A program made the translations under genes and the position numbers. The notes under the pieces were generated by a model that searched no databases, had not been told where the DNA came from, and saw nothing but the letters and a program-made list of their open reading frames with translations. Shown here one piece after another: positions 8,850 through 16,707 of a DNA stretch of 64,000 nucleotides. Source of the stretch: Rothia endophytica (GTDB lineage: Bacteria; Actinomycetota; Actinomycetes; Actinomycetales; Micrococcaceae); NCBI RefSeq assembly GCF_928381505.1, contig NZ_CAKMSJ010000007.1, positions 1-64,000 on the forward strand, read 5' to 3'. Within the stretch, counting starts at the first letter, position 1, and the number at the start of each line of letters is the position of its first letter.

Positions 8850-9182
8850 CTAGACCAGCATGTAAAAAATCACTAGAGCAGCCACCAGCAGGTTCGCTGC
8901 CATGGCGCCCAGTAAGAAGAGGATTTTACGGTGCCCCCGCAGGAGCGCTGCGACGGTCAAGAGATAGCCGGGCAGGGTCAGAAAAACAGCCAGAGCATAG
9001 GTAAGACCCATATCATCGCCAATAAATTCAATGTAACGCCAGCCGATGTCCCACCCTAACAATAAGCCCAGAGAGCCCACGGTGACGTGGAAGAAACTGG
9101 GGATCATAAGCACTAGCCCTAGATAGCCCATCCAGGAACCTGACGGACGAGTATACGGACGAGCGCTAGCAGGGGCAGTCAT
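8850..9182 (-). CDS. Small multi-pass membrane protein, function unknown
   Basis: A 110-aa protein with about three hydrophobic segments (YLGLVLMIPSFFHV, GLTYALAVFLTLPGYLLTV, ILFLLGAMAANLLVAALV). I do not recognise a family. Its ATG (9182-9180) overlaps by 4 nt (ATGA) the stop of an upstream membrane-protein gene that is now split by the tet(M) composite transposon. The two were clearly a translationally coupled pair, so expression of this gene is probably reduced or now depends on transcription out of the element. Confidence 0.7.
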   Translation of the reverse strand: MTAPASARPYTRPSGSWMGYLGLVLMIPSFFHVTVGSLGLLLGWDIGWRYIEFIGDDMGLTYALAVFLTLPGYLLTVAALLRGHRKILFLLGAMAANLLVAALVIFYMLV

Positions 9183-9343
9183 GAGATACCTCCGATTTTC
9201 AGGCCTCCAGTCATGAGAAAGATAAAGACACCGGAGGCTCCCACCATGAGGGCGGTAGACAGCAGCGGAGCTAGCCAGATACCTGCCCGGATACTAGTGG
9301 AGGATGTACCTGCATAGACCCGTAGCAGACCCAGGAGAACACT
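9179..9343 (-). pseudogene. 3' part of a membrane-protein gene interrupted by the composite transposon
   Basis: Read with the 5' part at 15301-15537 and one copy of the ACT target duplication removed, this gives one uninterrupted 132-aa reading frame: ...LVQVAS joined to VLLGLLRVYAG and ending in GGLKIGGIS with a TGA at 9181-9179. The C-terminal part has a hydrophobic stretch (LLSTALMVGASGVFIFLM). The stop overlaps the start of the 110-aa membrane protein downstream. Function is unknown. The insertion removes about 53 C-terminal residues from the 5' fragment. Confidence 0.85.
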
Positions 9344-10235
9344 GAGGCTTATTCAAAAATCCAACCCACCAACTAGACAACGGCCCCACCACGCGGCAAC
9401 CTAGAGGATAAAACGCCAGTAATATTCTCAGCACCGCACCGGAGGAACCGTTGCACCACCACCGTACCACCGGCCTGACCCCAACCCAATTCGCCACACT
9501 GCTCACTGTCCTCAAAAACCACACCACCTGGACACCCATCAGCAGAGGTAGACCACCAGCACTAACCCTCAACCAAGCCCTCAAAGTCACCCTGCTCTAC
9601 CACCGGCACAATCTCACCGAAGAACTTCTTGCCGAGCTATTCACTGCCTCCCAACCAACTATTTCACGGGCTATCAACACCATTGAAAAAGCACTCGAAA
9701 CAATCCTCAAGCCGCTCAGCAAGCCCCTGAAAGAAAGCCTCAAAGTACCAGGATCTTTGGTCATCGATGGGACCCTGATACCCACCTGGAATTGGCGTTC
9801 ACTTGGTAAAACAAATTTCTCTGGAAAGCACAAACGAGCCGGATTCAACCACCAAGTCATCTGCACCCTTGACGGTAGGCTCCTGGCCATTACTGACCCG
9901 TTGCCTGGGGCTAGGCATGATGCTCATGCTTTCAGAGCACATGGTCTTGATAAGCTGCTGGATTCCTCGACTCTGGCTGATAAGGGCTATGTGGGTCTGG
10001 GGTTGGCTACCCCGGCCAGGCGTAAGCCTGGTGTGCGGCTGAGTCGGGAGCAGAAGCGGAATAACCGGGTGCTGAATCGGCTGCGGTCGGTGGTGGAGAG
10101 GGTTATCGCTCAGATTAAGACTTGGCGGGTTTTGCACACTGGGTTCAGGCGGCCGTTGGGGTTGTATGGGCGGGTGTTTTCGGTGGTGCGGGGGTTGGTG
10201 TTTTTGGCTGCTGGAGAGAATTTTGAATAAGCCTC
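9344..10235 (+). mobile_element. IS5-family insertion sequence, copy 1
   Basis: An 892-bp element with terminal inverted repeats that begin GAGGCTTATTCAAAA on the left and, reverse-complemented from the right end, read GAGGCTTATTCAAAAT. It contains one transposase gene. It is nearly identical to copy 2 at 14409-15300; differences I can see include K/E in SLG(K/E)TNFSG and a small cluster near 10032-10045 (KPGVRLS versus KPGQRLS). It forms the left end of the composite transposon. Confidence 0.92.
9451..10230 (+). CDS. IS5-family transposase (copy 1)
   Basis: A 259-aa DDE transposase with an N-terminal helix-turn-helix (LTPTQFATLLTVL, TLNQALKVTLLYHRHNLTEE, FTASQPTISRAI) and a DDE_Tnp_4-type catalytic domain: first Asp in LVIDGTLIPT, second in PGARHDAHAF, Glu in RLRSVVERVIAQIKTW. 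It cuts and joins the element's inverted-repeat ends. It starts at TTG with GGAGGAA just upstream, and its stop lies 5 nt inside the right terminus, as is common in compact IS elements. The frame is intact, so it is probably functional. Confidence 0.93.
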   Translation: MHHHRTTGLTPTQFATLLTVLKNHTTWTPISRGRPPALTLNQALKVTLLYHRHNLTEELLAELFTASQPTISRAINTIEKALETILKPLSKPLKESLKVPGSLVIDGTLIPTWNWRSLGKTNFSGKHKRAGFNHQVICTLDGRLLAITDPLPGARHDAHAFRAHGLDKLLDSSTLADKGYVGLGLATPARRKPGVRLSREQKRNNRVLNRLRSVVERVIAQIKTWRVLHTGFRRPLGLYGRVFSVVRGLVFLAAGENFE

Positions 10236-10312
10236 AATAATTATCTTCTCCTTTACATTTAATTCAAATCTGTATTAAAGAATATTTCATCTCGTTTCGT
10301 TTAACAAGAAGC

Positions 10313-10339
10313 CACATTTATATAACAATATAAAATGTG
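10313..10339 (-). terminator. Hairpin after tet(M)
   Basis: CACATTTATAT...ATATAAAATGTG forms a stem-loop directly after the tet(M) stop on the minus strand, followed by GGCTTCTTGTT. From memory the same 3' sequence follows tet(M) in Tn916-type elements. It is a plausible intrinsic terminator with a weak U-tract. Confidence 0.5.
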
Positions 10340-12259
10340 CTAAGTTATTTTATTGAACATATATCGTACTTTATCTATCCGACTATTTGGACGACGGGGC
10401 CGGCAAACAGGTTCGCCAGTGGTAACCTGATATCCTTTTAACTCTGTTAAACAAACGCTACGTCCATTTGTAAAGAAAGTTAAATCATTACGATATTCTT
10501 GAATACACCGAGCAGGAATTTCTCCACTAAGAATGACCTCATTATTTTTCAGTTGAGTGTCTACGATGTTCGCACAATATTTAGGAGCATTGTTATATGC
10601 TCGTGAAAGATATTCTTGTGGTGCATAAATTTTAAAACTAAGATATGGCTCTAACAATTCTGTTCCAGCTTTTTTTAAAACTTGTTCCAATACAATAGGA
10701 GCAAGCATCCGAAAATCTGCTGGGGTACTAACAGGGCTATAGTATAAGCCATACTTAAAACAGATTTTACAGTCCGTCACATTCCAACCATACAATCCTT
10801 GTTCACAGCCATATCGTATCCCTTCCATAACTGCATTTTGAAACGATTGATTTAAGTATCCAAGAGAAACCGAGCTCTCATACTGTACTCCGCTCCCTAA
10901 TGGAAGCGGTTCTACAGAAAGACCAATGGAAGCCCAGAAGGGATTCGGTGGCACTTCGATGTGAATGGTATACTCTGCTTTTTTTAACGGTCTTTCCATA
11001 TAAATGACTGTAGGCTTTTTTATTTTTACCTCCACATGATACTTTTCTTGCAATAGAGCACAAGTCACTTCCATTTGTACTTTCCCTAAGAAAGAAAGTA
11101 TGATTTCATGTGTCGTAGAATCCACATAATATTGTAGAAGCGGGTCACTGTCGGAGATTTCTAAAAGTGCATCAAGTAACATTTCCCTTTGTTGAGGTTT
11201 GCTCGGTTCAACAGTTGTTTGCAGCAGAGGGAGCGGATTTTCAATTCTCTCTCTCTGTGGCAATAGCTTTGTATCTCCAAGAACACTATTTAGCTTCAAA
11301 AACTCATTTTGCAAAATAACAATTTCCCCGGAATAAGCCTTATCAATTTTACATAATTCACCATTTATTGAAGTATACATTTCTGTAATTTTTATTTTTT
11401 CCTTTTCCGGTATTCTAACCGAATCCCGCAAATGCAGGATTCCGCCATAAAGGCGTACATATGCAAGACGTTGTCTTTCTTCCGAATATTCAATTTTGAA
11501 GACAATTCCGCAAAGTTCAGACTTCTTTCTGTATGTTGATGAATAAAATTTATTCGTTATCACTTCTATAAGCTGCTCAATCCCTATGTTGCTTTTTGCG
11601 CTTCCATGATAAACAGGGTACAAGGAGCAATTCTGAAATCTTCTGATTTCCTCTTGTTCGAGTTCTAATATCTCCAATGATTTCCCAAGTGTATATTTCT
11701 CCAAAAGATAATCATTTCCTTCTATTACCACATCCCATTGCTCAGGTTCCGTACAGCTCATCACACAAATATTAGGGTGCAGCTCTACTTTCTGTTTGAT
11801 TATAATTTCCATAGAAAGTTTCTCTTTAATATCCTGATAAACCGTTGATAAATCAATTCCATTTTGGTCAATCTTATTGATAAAAAAGATTGTGGGAATC
11901 CCCATTTTCCTAAGTGCATGAAATAATATACGAGTTTGTGCTTGTACGCCATCTTTTGCAGAAATCAGTAGAATTGCCCCATCTAAAACTGATAATGAAC
12001 GATATACTTCTGCTAAGAAATCCATATGTCCTGGCGTGTCTATGATGTTCACCTTCGTATTTTCCCACTGAAAAGAGGTTATTCCTGTCTGAATTGTAAT
12101 TCCTCTCTGACGTTCTAAAAGCGTATTATCCGTCCTCGTTGTACCTTTGTCCACGCTTCCTAATTCTGTAATCGCTCCACTGTTATATAATAAGCTTTCT
12201 GTTAAGGTAGTTTTTCCTGCATCAACATGAGCTAAAATTCCAATATTAATAATTTTCAT
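10340..12259 (-). CDS. tet(M): Tetracycline resistance ribosomal protection protein Tet(M)
   Basis: A 639-aa EF-G-like GTPase that binds the ribosome and dislodges tetracycline from the decoding site. G-domain motifs are [10 protein letters not shown] (10-19), DTPGHMDF, and NKID in the G4 position. The C-terminus [18 protein letters not shown] is the Tet(M) ending. Internal stretches such as [19 protein letters not shown] and [16 protein letters not shown] differ from Tn916 Tet(M) as I recall it and look partly Tet(S)-like, so this may be a mosaic allele. I start it at MKIINIG (12259), which has GGAGG upstream, not the in-frame ATG five codons earlier. Low GC contrasts with the host. Confidence 0.97.
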   Translation of the reverse strand: MKIINIGILAHVDAGKTTLTESLLYNSGAITELGSVDKGTTRTDNTLLERQRGITIQTGITSFQWENTKVNIIDTPGHMDFLAEVYRSLSVLDGAILLISAKDGVQAQTRILFHALRKMGIPTIFFINKIDQNGIDLSTVYQDIKEKLSMEIIIKQKVELHPNICVMSCTEPEQWDVVIEGNDYLLEKYTLGKSLEILELEQEEIRRFQNCSLYPVYHGSAKSNIGIEQLIEVITNKFYSSTYRKKSELCGIVFKIEYSEERQRLAYVRLYGGILHLRDSVRIPEKEKIKITEMYTSINGELCKIDKAYSGEIVILQNEFLKLNSVLGDTKLLPQRERIENPLPLLQTTVEPSKPQQREMLLDALLEISDSDPLLQYYVDSTTHEIILSFLGKVQMEVTCALLQEKYHVEVKIKKPTVIYMERPLKKAEYTIHIEVPPNPFWASIGLSVEPLPLGSGVQYESSVSLGYLNQSFQNAVMEGIRYGCEQGLYGWNVTDCKICFKYGLYYSPVSTPADFRMLAPIVLEQVLKKAGTELLEPYLSFKIYAPQEYLSRAYNNAPKYCANIVDTQLKNNEVILSGEIPARCIQEYRNDLTFFTNGRSVCLTELKGYQVTTGEPVCRPRRPNSRIDKVRYMFNKIT

Positions 12260-12394
12260 GTGATTTTCCTCCATTCAAAAGCCAAAAAGGCATAAAAAAT
12301 CCTAGTGACAGATACTCTTATCACTTGGTACAAAAAACTAACCCCTCCTAAAAAGGGACATCTAATTATTTGTTCCCACTATCAAATTGACAGT

Positions 12395-12418
12395 TTATTT
12401 AAGAATACCTTGCCGCAT
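12395..12418 (-). CDS. Short leader peptide upstream of tet(M)
   Basis: An ATG with AAAAGGAG ten bases upstream opens a 7-codon frame, MRQGILK, ending in TAA. The same short frame lies at the start of the Tn916 tet(M) transcript. It may couple translation to the downstream hairpin. It is included because the RBS spacing is good, but no protein product is known to me. Confidence 0.4.
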   Translation of the reverse strand: MRQGILK

Positions 12419-12449
12419 ATTTATTAACTCCTTTTATATACTTATATTA

Positions 12450-12478
12450 AGTTTAGCACATAAGAGTATATTTGTAAA
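12450..12478 (-). promoter_or_regulatory. tet(M) promoter
   Basis: On the minus strand there is a -35 TTTACA (12478-12473), a 17-nt spacer and a -10 TAAACT (12455-12450), followed by AATATAAG and the leader. This arrangement matches the tet(M) promoter of Tn916-type elements as I remember it. A further TTGACA at 12500-12495 lies upstream and might serve read-through transcription. Confidence 0.75.
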
Positions 12479-12543
12479 GATATATCCGATTTTTTGTCAA
12501 AGGAGAACGTGGTTACAAAATAGCTATAACCATGTACTAAAAG

Positions 12544-13458
12544 TTATTTTATAATCTTCCAGTTATTTCCTACTTTTTCTAGCACCAAATCAAATTGAGA
12601 TACTTGCGTTGCTTTGGTCTGCTGGTCGAGATACTTTACTGTCAGTGATACCGTGACTTGATTATCTTTACGATTGTAGATAGGATTCACGAGTTCTTGA
12701 AAAATATAATCTTTTCCGATAGATTTCAAAATACCATCATTCACATAGTAAGAAAGTTCACTCGCTGTTGCTGTAGGATAGAGCTTGAAGAATGTCGTTA
12801 GAAACTCAATGATTTCATTTGTCATAATGGAATCAACTGTACCATCACTTTCAATGACTTTTGGTTTATAGTCTGATTTCTTAGGTATGCTGGTAATGGT
12901 CGGGTTTTTAGTCAGTACCATATTTCCAGAACCATCTACATAGACTGTCACTTCATAAGCAGAATGGACGGTCTTTATATTTTCCCCCTCTGTAATCAAC
13001 TGGTCTACACTATAGGTCACATCAAACTGGTTTTCGCCATCTGCTTTTACCATCCATATCTGAACCCCTCTTACAGAAGACGATACAGGAATATCCTTTC
13101 GGACTGTATCAATATTGAGAGCTTGAAGTTCCTCTGTCAGATAGGCTTTTAAGTTTTCCATACGATTATCAATGGACTGGTCGTTTAGTTCCCATGAATA
13201 GTAAACTTTCGCAAAGTTCTCTACAAAATTTTCTACATTATGAGTATCAACATATTCCTTTTCTATGATGGTTGTTTCGTGAATGGTGTGGGTATCAACG
13301 GCTGTAAAGTGCTTAAATATTGCAAAGCTGAAACTAAGCCCTAAAAGCACCCATAAGCCAATCACAACCTTTTTACGAGGATTGACTTTGTAGATACGAG
13401 GTTTCTTTTCCTTTGGTATCTGTTTTTCTTTATTCTGATTTTTTCTGAATTTCATCAT
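12544..13458 (-). CDS. Tn916 Orf13-type conjugation channel protein (TcpC family)
   Basis: A 304-aa homologue of Tn916 Orf13, a bitopic protein of the TcpC/VirB8-like family of Gram-positive conjugation machines. A basic cytoplasmic N-terminus (MMKFRKNQNKEKQIPKE) precedes one membrane segment (VVIGLWVLLGLSFSFAIF, about 32-49), then two NTF2-like extracellular domains. I chose the ATG-ATG at 13458 (GAAAGGAAG upstream) over an ATG further out that overlaps orf14. Without the other transfer genes it cannot support conjugation and is probably a passenger. Low GC agrees with a Firmicute source. Confidence 0.92.
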   Translation of the reverse strand: MMKFRKNQNKEKQIPKEKKPRIYKVNPRKKVVIGLWVLLGLSFSFAIFKHFTAVDTHTIHETTIIEKEYVDTHNVENFVENFAKVYYSWELNDQSIDNRMENLKAYLTEELQALNIDTVRKDIPVSSSVRGVQIWMVKADGENQFDVTYSVDQLITEGENIKTVHSAYEVTVYVDGSGNMVLTKNPTITSIPKKSDYKPKVIESDGTVDSIMTNEIIEFLTTFFKLYPTATASELSYYVNDGILKSIGKDYIFQELVNPIYNRKDNQVTVSLTVKYLDQQTKATQVSQFDLVLEKVGNNWKIIK

Positions 13459-13472
13459 TGAATCTTCCTTTC

Positions 13473-14408
13473 TCATTGTTTGATTCGTCCTGCTCCTACT
13501 AAATGCTGTTGCCAATAGGAGCTTGTTAAGTCGGCATAGCCGATAGGGTCTCCTGCGTGAAACATTCGATTATCGCCTAAATAAATCCCGATATGAGTAA
13601 TATAAGAGCCAGCGTTATAGGTAGAATGAAAGAAAACCAAATCGCCAGCTTTTGCTTCGGATAGTGGGATATGTTGGGTCACATCATATTGTTGTTGTGC
13701 GGTTCGTGGTAATTTAATCCCAGCTTTGCCATACGTCCATTGTGTCAGTCCGCTACAATCAAATGAAGTAGTCGGGGAAGCTCCGCCATAGACATACTTC
13801 CAACCCTCATATTTCAGTGCTTCGTCCATGATGGCTTGTACCGTATTATCATTAAATTGAGTTGTGACAAGATACTGCGTAACAAGCTGAACATAAAACA
13901 TATTGCCATAGTTATATCGCCAGCCCCCATTGATGGGTATGGCTATTGGATTGGGATAGGACACTTTTTCGCCGTCTGAATATTCCTTAGAGAAACTTTG
14001 AGCCAGTTCAAAGGTATATTTGTTTCCACGATTAGCCACATACCCTAAGAAGCCACCGCCATAATTGTAGGACTGAATAACCGATTCCAAATCCACACCG
14101 AGCCTATCTCTACTGGCTAATAATTCACTGAAATACTTCACACCTTGCTTGATAGATTCTTCTGTACTCAATGAATTGGGTGGTAGACCAAGGGATTCCG
14201 AGGACTGCATAACATCTTCGGCAGTACCGCCCGATTCCACCTGTATAATAGCAAGCAGTACATTAACGTATTCTTCAATGCCATATTCTCTAGCGTATTT
14301 TTCTACCATAGGCTTATGAGCCAGCACTTCTGCGGAAACATTCACACCGCCATAGTGAATGTTTGAAAAACCGCCATCTTGTTCATCTGAAAATAAAATG
14401 GCAACAAA
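13473..14408 (-). pseudogene. 5'-truncated Tn916 orf14 (lytic transglycosylase/NlpC-P60 peptidase)
   Basis: The coding sequence matches Tn916 Orf14, a bifunctional cell-wall hydrolase that opens peptidoglycan for conjugation: a lysozyme-like domain (LLAIIQVESGGTAEDVM) followed by an NlpC/P60 domain with the catalytic Cys in SFDCSGLTQWTYG and His in ITHIGIYLG. The frame continues upstream only to FVAILFSDEQDGG at 14408, where IS copy 2 begins; in-frame codons inside the IS reach a stop. About 22 N-terminal residues, including the start of the signal anchor, appear to be lost, so any product from the internal GTG at 14345 would lack export. Confidence 0.9.
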
Positions 14409-15300
14409 GAGGCTTATTCAAAAATCCAACCCACCAACTAGACAACGGCCCCACCACGCGGCAACCTAGAGGATAAAACGCCAGTAATATTCTCAGCACC
14501 GCACCGGAGGAACCGTTGCACCACCACCGTACCACCGGCCTGACCCCAACCCAATTCGCCACACTGCTCACTGTCCTCAAAAACCACACCACCTGGACAC
14601 CCATCAGCAGAGGTAGACCACCAGCACTAACCCTCAACCAAGCCCTCAAAGTCACCCTGCTCTACCACCGGCACAATCTCACCGAAGAACTTCTTGCCGA
14701 GCTATTCACTGCCTCCCAACCAACTATTTCACGGGCTATCAACACCATTGAAAAAGCACTCGAAACAATCCTCAAGCCGCTCAGCAAGCCCCTGAAAGAA
14801 AGCCTCAAAGTACCAGGATCTTTGGTCATCGATGGGACCCTGATACCCACCTGGAATTGGCGTTCACTTGGTGAAACAAATTTCTCTGGAAAGCACAAAC
14901 GAGCCGGATTCAACCACCAAGTCATCTGCACCCTTGACGGTAGGCTCCTGGCCATTACTGACCCGTTGCCTGGGGCTAGGCATGATGCTCATGCTTTCAG
15001 AGCACATGGTCTTGATAAGCTGCTGGATTCCTCGACTCTGGCTGATAAGGGCTATGTGGGTCTGGGGTTGGCTACCCCGGCCAGGCGTAAGCCGGGCCAA
15101 CGGCTGAGCCGGGAGCAGAAGCGGAATAACCGGGTGCTGAATCGGCTGCGGTCGGTGGTGGAGAGGGTTATCGCTCAGATTAAGACTTGGCGGGTTTTGC
15201 ACACTGGGTTCAGGCGGCCGTTGGGGTTGTATGGGCGGGTGTTTTCGGTGGTGCGGGGGTTGGTGTTTTTGGCTGCTGGAGAGAATTTTGAATAAGCCTC
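14409..15300 (+). mobile_element. IS5-family insertion sequence, copy 2
   Basis: An 892-bp element with the same GAGGCTTATTC termini and orientation as copy 1. It truncates orf14 of the Tn916-derived segment on its left and forms the right end of the composite transposon, abutting the ACT target duplication at 15301-15303. Confidence 0.92.
14516..15295 (+). CDS. IS5-family transposase (copy 2)
   Basis: A 259-aa transposase that differs from copy 1 by Glu for Lys in SLGETNFSG and by KPGQRLS in place of KPGVRLS, and is otherwise the same as far as I can read. The helix-turn-helix, the catalytic Asp residues (LVIDGTLIPT, PGARHDAHAF) and Glu (SVVERVIAQ) are intact. TTG start with GGAGGAA upstream. 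Either copy could drive movement of the composite element. Confidence 0.93.
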   Translation: MHHHRTTGLTPTQFATLLTVLKNHTTWTPISRGRPPALTLNQALKVTLLYHRHNLTEELLAELFTASQPTISRAINTIEKALETILKPLSKPLKESLKVPGSLVIDGTLIPTWNWRSLGETNFSGKHKRAGFNHQVICTLDGRLLAITDPLPGARHDAHAFRAHGLDKLLDSSTLADKGYVGLGLATPARRKPGQRLSREQKRNNRVLNRLRSVVERVIAQIKTWRVLHTGFRRPLGLYGRVFSVVRGLVFLAAGENFE

Positions 15301-15537
15301 ACTGGCTACTTGTACCAGTGTGGAGATCATCAGAGCCCAGAGTATTGCGTCGGCGAAGGCAGTCAGGCCAGAGAAAGCACCAAGCGCTGCCTCTCCCGTT
15401 AGCTGGGGAATAAGGAAGAGCACCCCACTGATGAGAGTGCAGATAGTACCACCCCATATGAGGAAAGATACCGCAGCATCAACCGGATTTCTCACTCGAT
15501 TAGGCTTCAACCCGGTGGCAGAAAAGTCTTTAGACAT
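15301..15537 (-). pseudogene. 5' part of the membrane-protein gene interrupted by the composite transposon
   Basis: It encodes MSKDFSATGLKPNRVRN, then two hydrophobic segments (AAVSFLIWGGTICTLISGVL and FADAILWALMISTLVQVAS), before the frame runs into the IS. Joined to 9340-9179 it gives a 132-aa membrane protein with a natural stop that overlaps the next gene. I do not recognise the family. As it stands, the transcript would read into the IS in the antisense direction and give a fusion ending about 40 codons later. Confidence 0.85.
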
Positions 15538-15680
15538 ATGCGACTCCTTCCCTTTACCTATAAGGGTAAGAGCTCTTCTAGGGGAAACGCATCAGACCCC
15601 GGTATGAAAATATCAACACCTTGCAGATACCCAGAACATAAGGCTAGGGTCACAATAGAAACCGGTGAAAGGGTAACCCC

Positions 15681-16604
15681 GTGGGTAAGAATAAAGAGCT
15701 TAAAGAGCTGCGCCAGAAGATAAAAAAGCTCAGTAAAGACCAGAAGGATCTTGCCCAGCAGTTAGAACAACTTCAACAGGTCCTTGCTTTTTCTGACACG
15801 AGCAGTGGGGTTCCGGCTCCCTCCATCACCGCGAGCGCGTGGACCGCTATTTATCCGCCTCCTCTAGAGCGCGGTAAATATAGCCCCAGGTATGCGCAGT
15901 ACCGGGTGAGTAACGTGCAGCAGCTAACTCCCACCGTGATTCGCGTGGCGGGCGTCCCTGCCAGTGAACTGAAGGCTGATATTCAGGGGTTGCTCGGTGA
16001 ATATATTTATGTAATTACAGGAAAGTCTGGTGAGGTATTACCTGAGCCGCGCACTGAGGGAAAGAAGCCAGCATGGGATCAACCCATCAGTAGCACCAAA
16101 TACACGGTACGCCAGCACAACACAGAAACCGGTGAGCTTGAAATCAACATCGTTCTGCATGAGCGTGGAGCAGGCACCACCTGGGCTCGGAATGTAGCAG
16201 TCGGAGACATCATGCATGTCGTAGGGGCGAAGTCTGGCTACCGCACCGGTGGAGCTTACGATTTTTACTTGATGGCCGGGGACGAGACGGGGCTGCCGGG
16301 TATGGCTCGATGGGCGGAGGGCTTACCTAAGGACGCCCGCGGTGCGCTCTTCATCGAGGTGCCGGGCACAGCGTCCCGCCAGAACCTAAAACTGCCGCCC
16401 GGTGTCGAAGTAATCTGGGTAGATTCCCTTCAAGTCGGGGCTCTAGCCACGGCGGTACAAGGATATCCCCTACCCCAGGGCAGCATCTTTGCATGGCTTG
16501 CCGGTGAGAGCACCTCTCTTCAACCTCTACGCAGTTGGGTACGCAAGGAGCTGAAAATGCCTAAGGGGCACGGTTATTCTAAGGGCTACTGGAAACGCAA
16601 ATAA
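15681..16604 (+). CDS. Siderophore-interacting protein (ViuB/SIP family)
   Basis: A 307-aa protein of the siderophore-interacting FAD-binding reductase family, which releases iron from imported ferric siderophores by reduction. The first 40 residues (KELRQKIKKLSKDQKDLAQQL) are a predicted coiled coil, unusual for the family. The core follows: RYAQYRVSNVQQLTPTVIRV (FAD-binding barrel), YTVRQHNTETGELEINIVLHERGAGTTWA (split: TVRQHNTETGELEI is the key part), FYLMAGDETGLPGMARWAE, and the C-terminal IFAWLAGESTSLQPLRSWVR. GTG start with GAAAGG upstream. It sits 100 bp before the iron lipoprotein gene, so the two probably form one iron-uptake unit. Confidence 0.88.
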   Translation: MGKNKELKELRQKIKKLSKDQKDLAQQLEQLQQVLAFSDTSSGVPAPSITASAWTAIYPPPLERGKYSPRYAQYRVSNVQQLTPTVIRVAGVPASELKADIQGLLGEYIYVITGKSGEVLPEPRTEGKKPAWDQPISSTKYTVRQHNTETGELEINIVLHERGAGTTWARNVAVGDIMHVVGAKSGYRTGGAYDFYLMAGDETGLPGMARWAEGLPKDARGALFIEVPGTASRQNLKLPPGVEVIWVDSLQVGALATAVQGYPLPQGSIFAWLAGESTSLQPLRSWVRKELKMPKGHGYSKGYWKRK

Positions 16605-16674
16605 ATCAACCAGAGAGACTTTTGGTGACAGGACGTCGCATTTTTCCTGAAGAAATTAGGTTATAGTTTCTTCT

Positions 16675-16688
16675 GGTTTAGGTAAACC
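16675..16688. promoter_or_regulatory. Palindromic DtxR/IdeR-like iron operator
   Basis: GGTTTA-GG-TAAACC is a 6+2+6 palindrome, preceded by TTAGGTTATAG (16656-16666), which resembles another half-site and a -10 element. It is 20 bp ahead of the substrate-binding lipoprotein gene. DtxR/IdeR boxes have the general form TTAGGTTAGsCTAACCTAA, so this is a plausible but imperfect match. Its place before an iron-uptake gene supports the call. Confidence 0.5.
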
Positions 16689-16707
16689 TTATACATCAGG
16701 AGAATCG

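Larger units (their letters stand above)
12260..12540 (-). promoter_or_regulatory. tet(M) leader region, shortened relative to Tn916
   Basis: This holds the tet(M) promoter (12450-12478), a 7-codon mini-ORF (12395-12418), a partial hairpin with GTTAGTTTTTT, then a remnant AGTGATAAGAGTATCTGTCACT followed by GGATTTTTTATG and the RBS. In Tn916, as I recall it, a 28-codon leader ORF (orf12) begins upstream of the second hairpin and attenuates tet(M). Here the orf12 start, its RBS and the 5' part of the attenuator stem are absent: sequence corresponding to GTACC joins directly to AGTGATAA. Alignment to Tn916 is needed to fix the deletion ends. Confidence 0.7.
9344..15300. mobile_element. Composite transposon: two IS5-type copies flanking a Tn916-derived tet(M) segment
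   Basis: Two 892-bp insertion sequences in the same orientation (9344-10235 and 14409-15300) bracket a low-GC segment of about 4.2 kb with tet(M), orf13 and a truncated orf14 of Tn916 type. The outer flanks carry a 3-bp direct repeat, ACT (9341-9343 and 15301-15303). Removing 9344-15303 restores an intact 132-aa host gene, which shows that the whole unit inserted in one event. No Tn916 int, xis, orf6-orf10 or regulatory genes are present, so the segment can no longer move as a conjugative element by itself. It probably moves by IS transposition or homologous recombination between the copies. Confidence 0.93.

Noticed and set aside
9344..15300. Complete Tn916 or ICE
   Set aside because: Integrase, excisionase, orf6-10 and most transfer genes are missing; only a small fragment is present.
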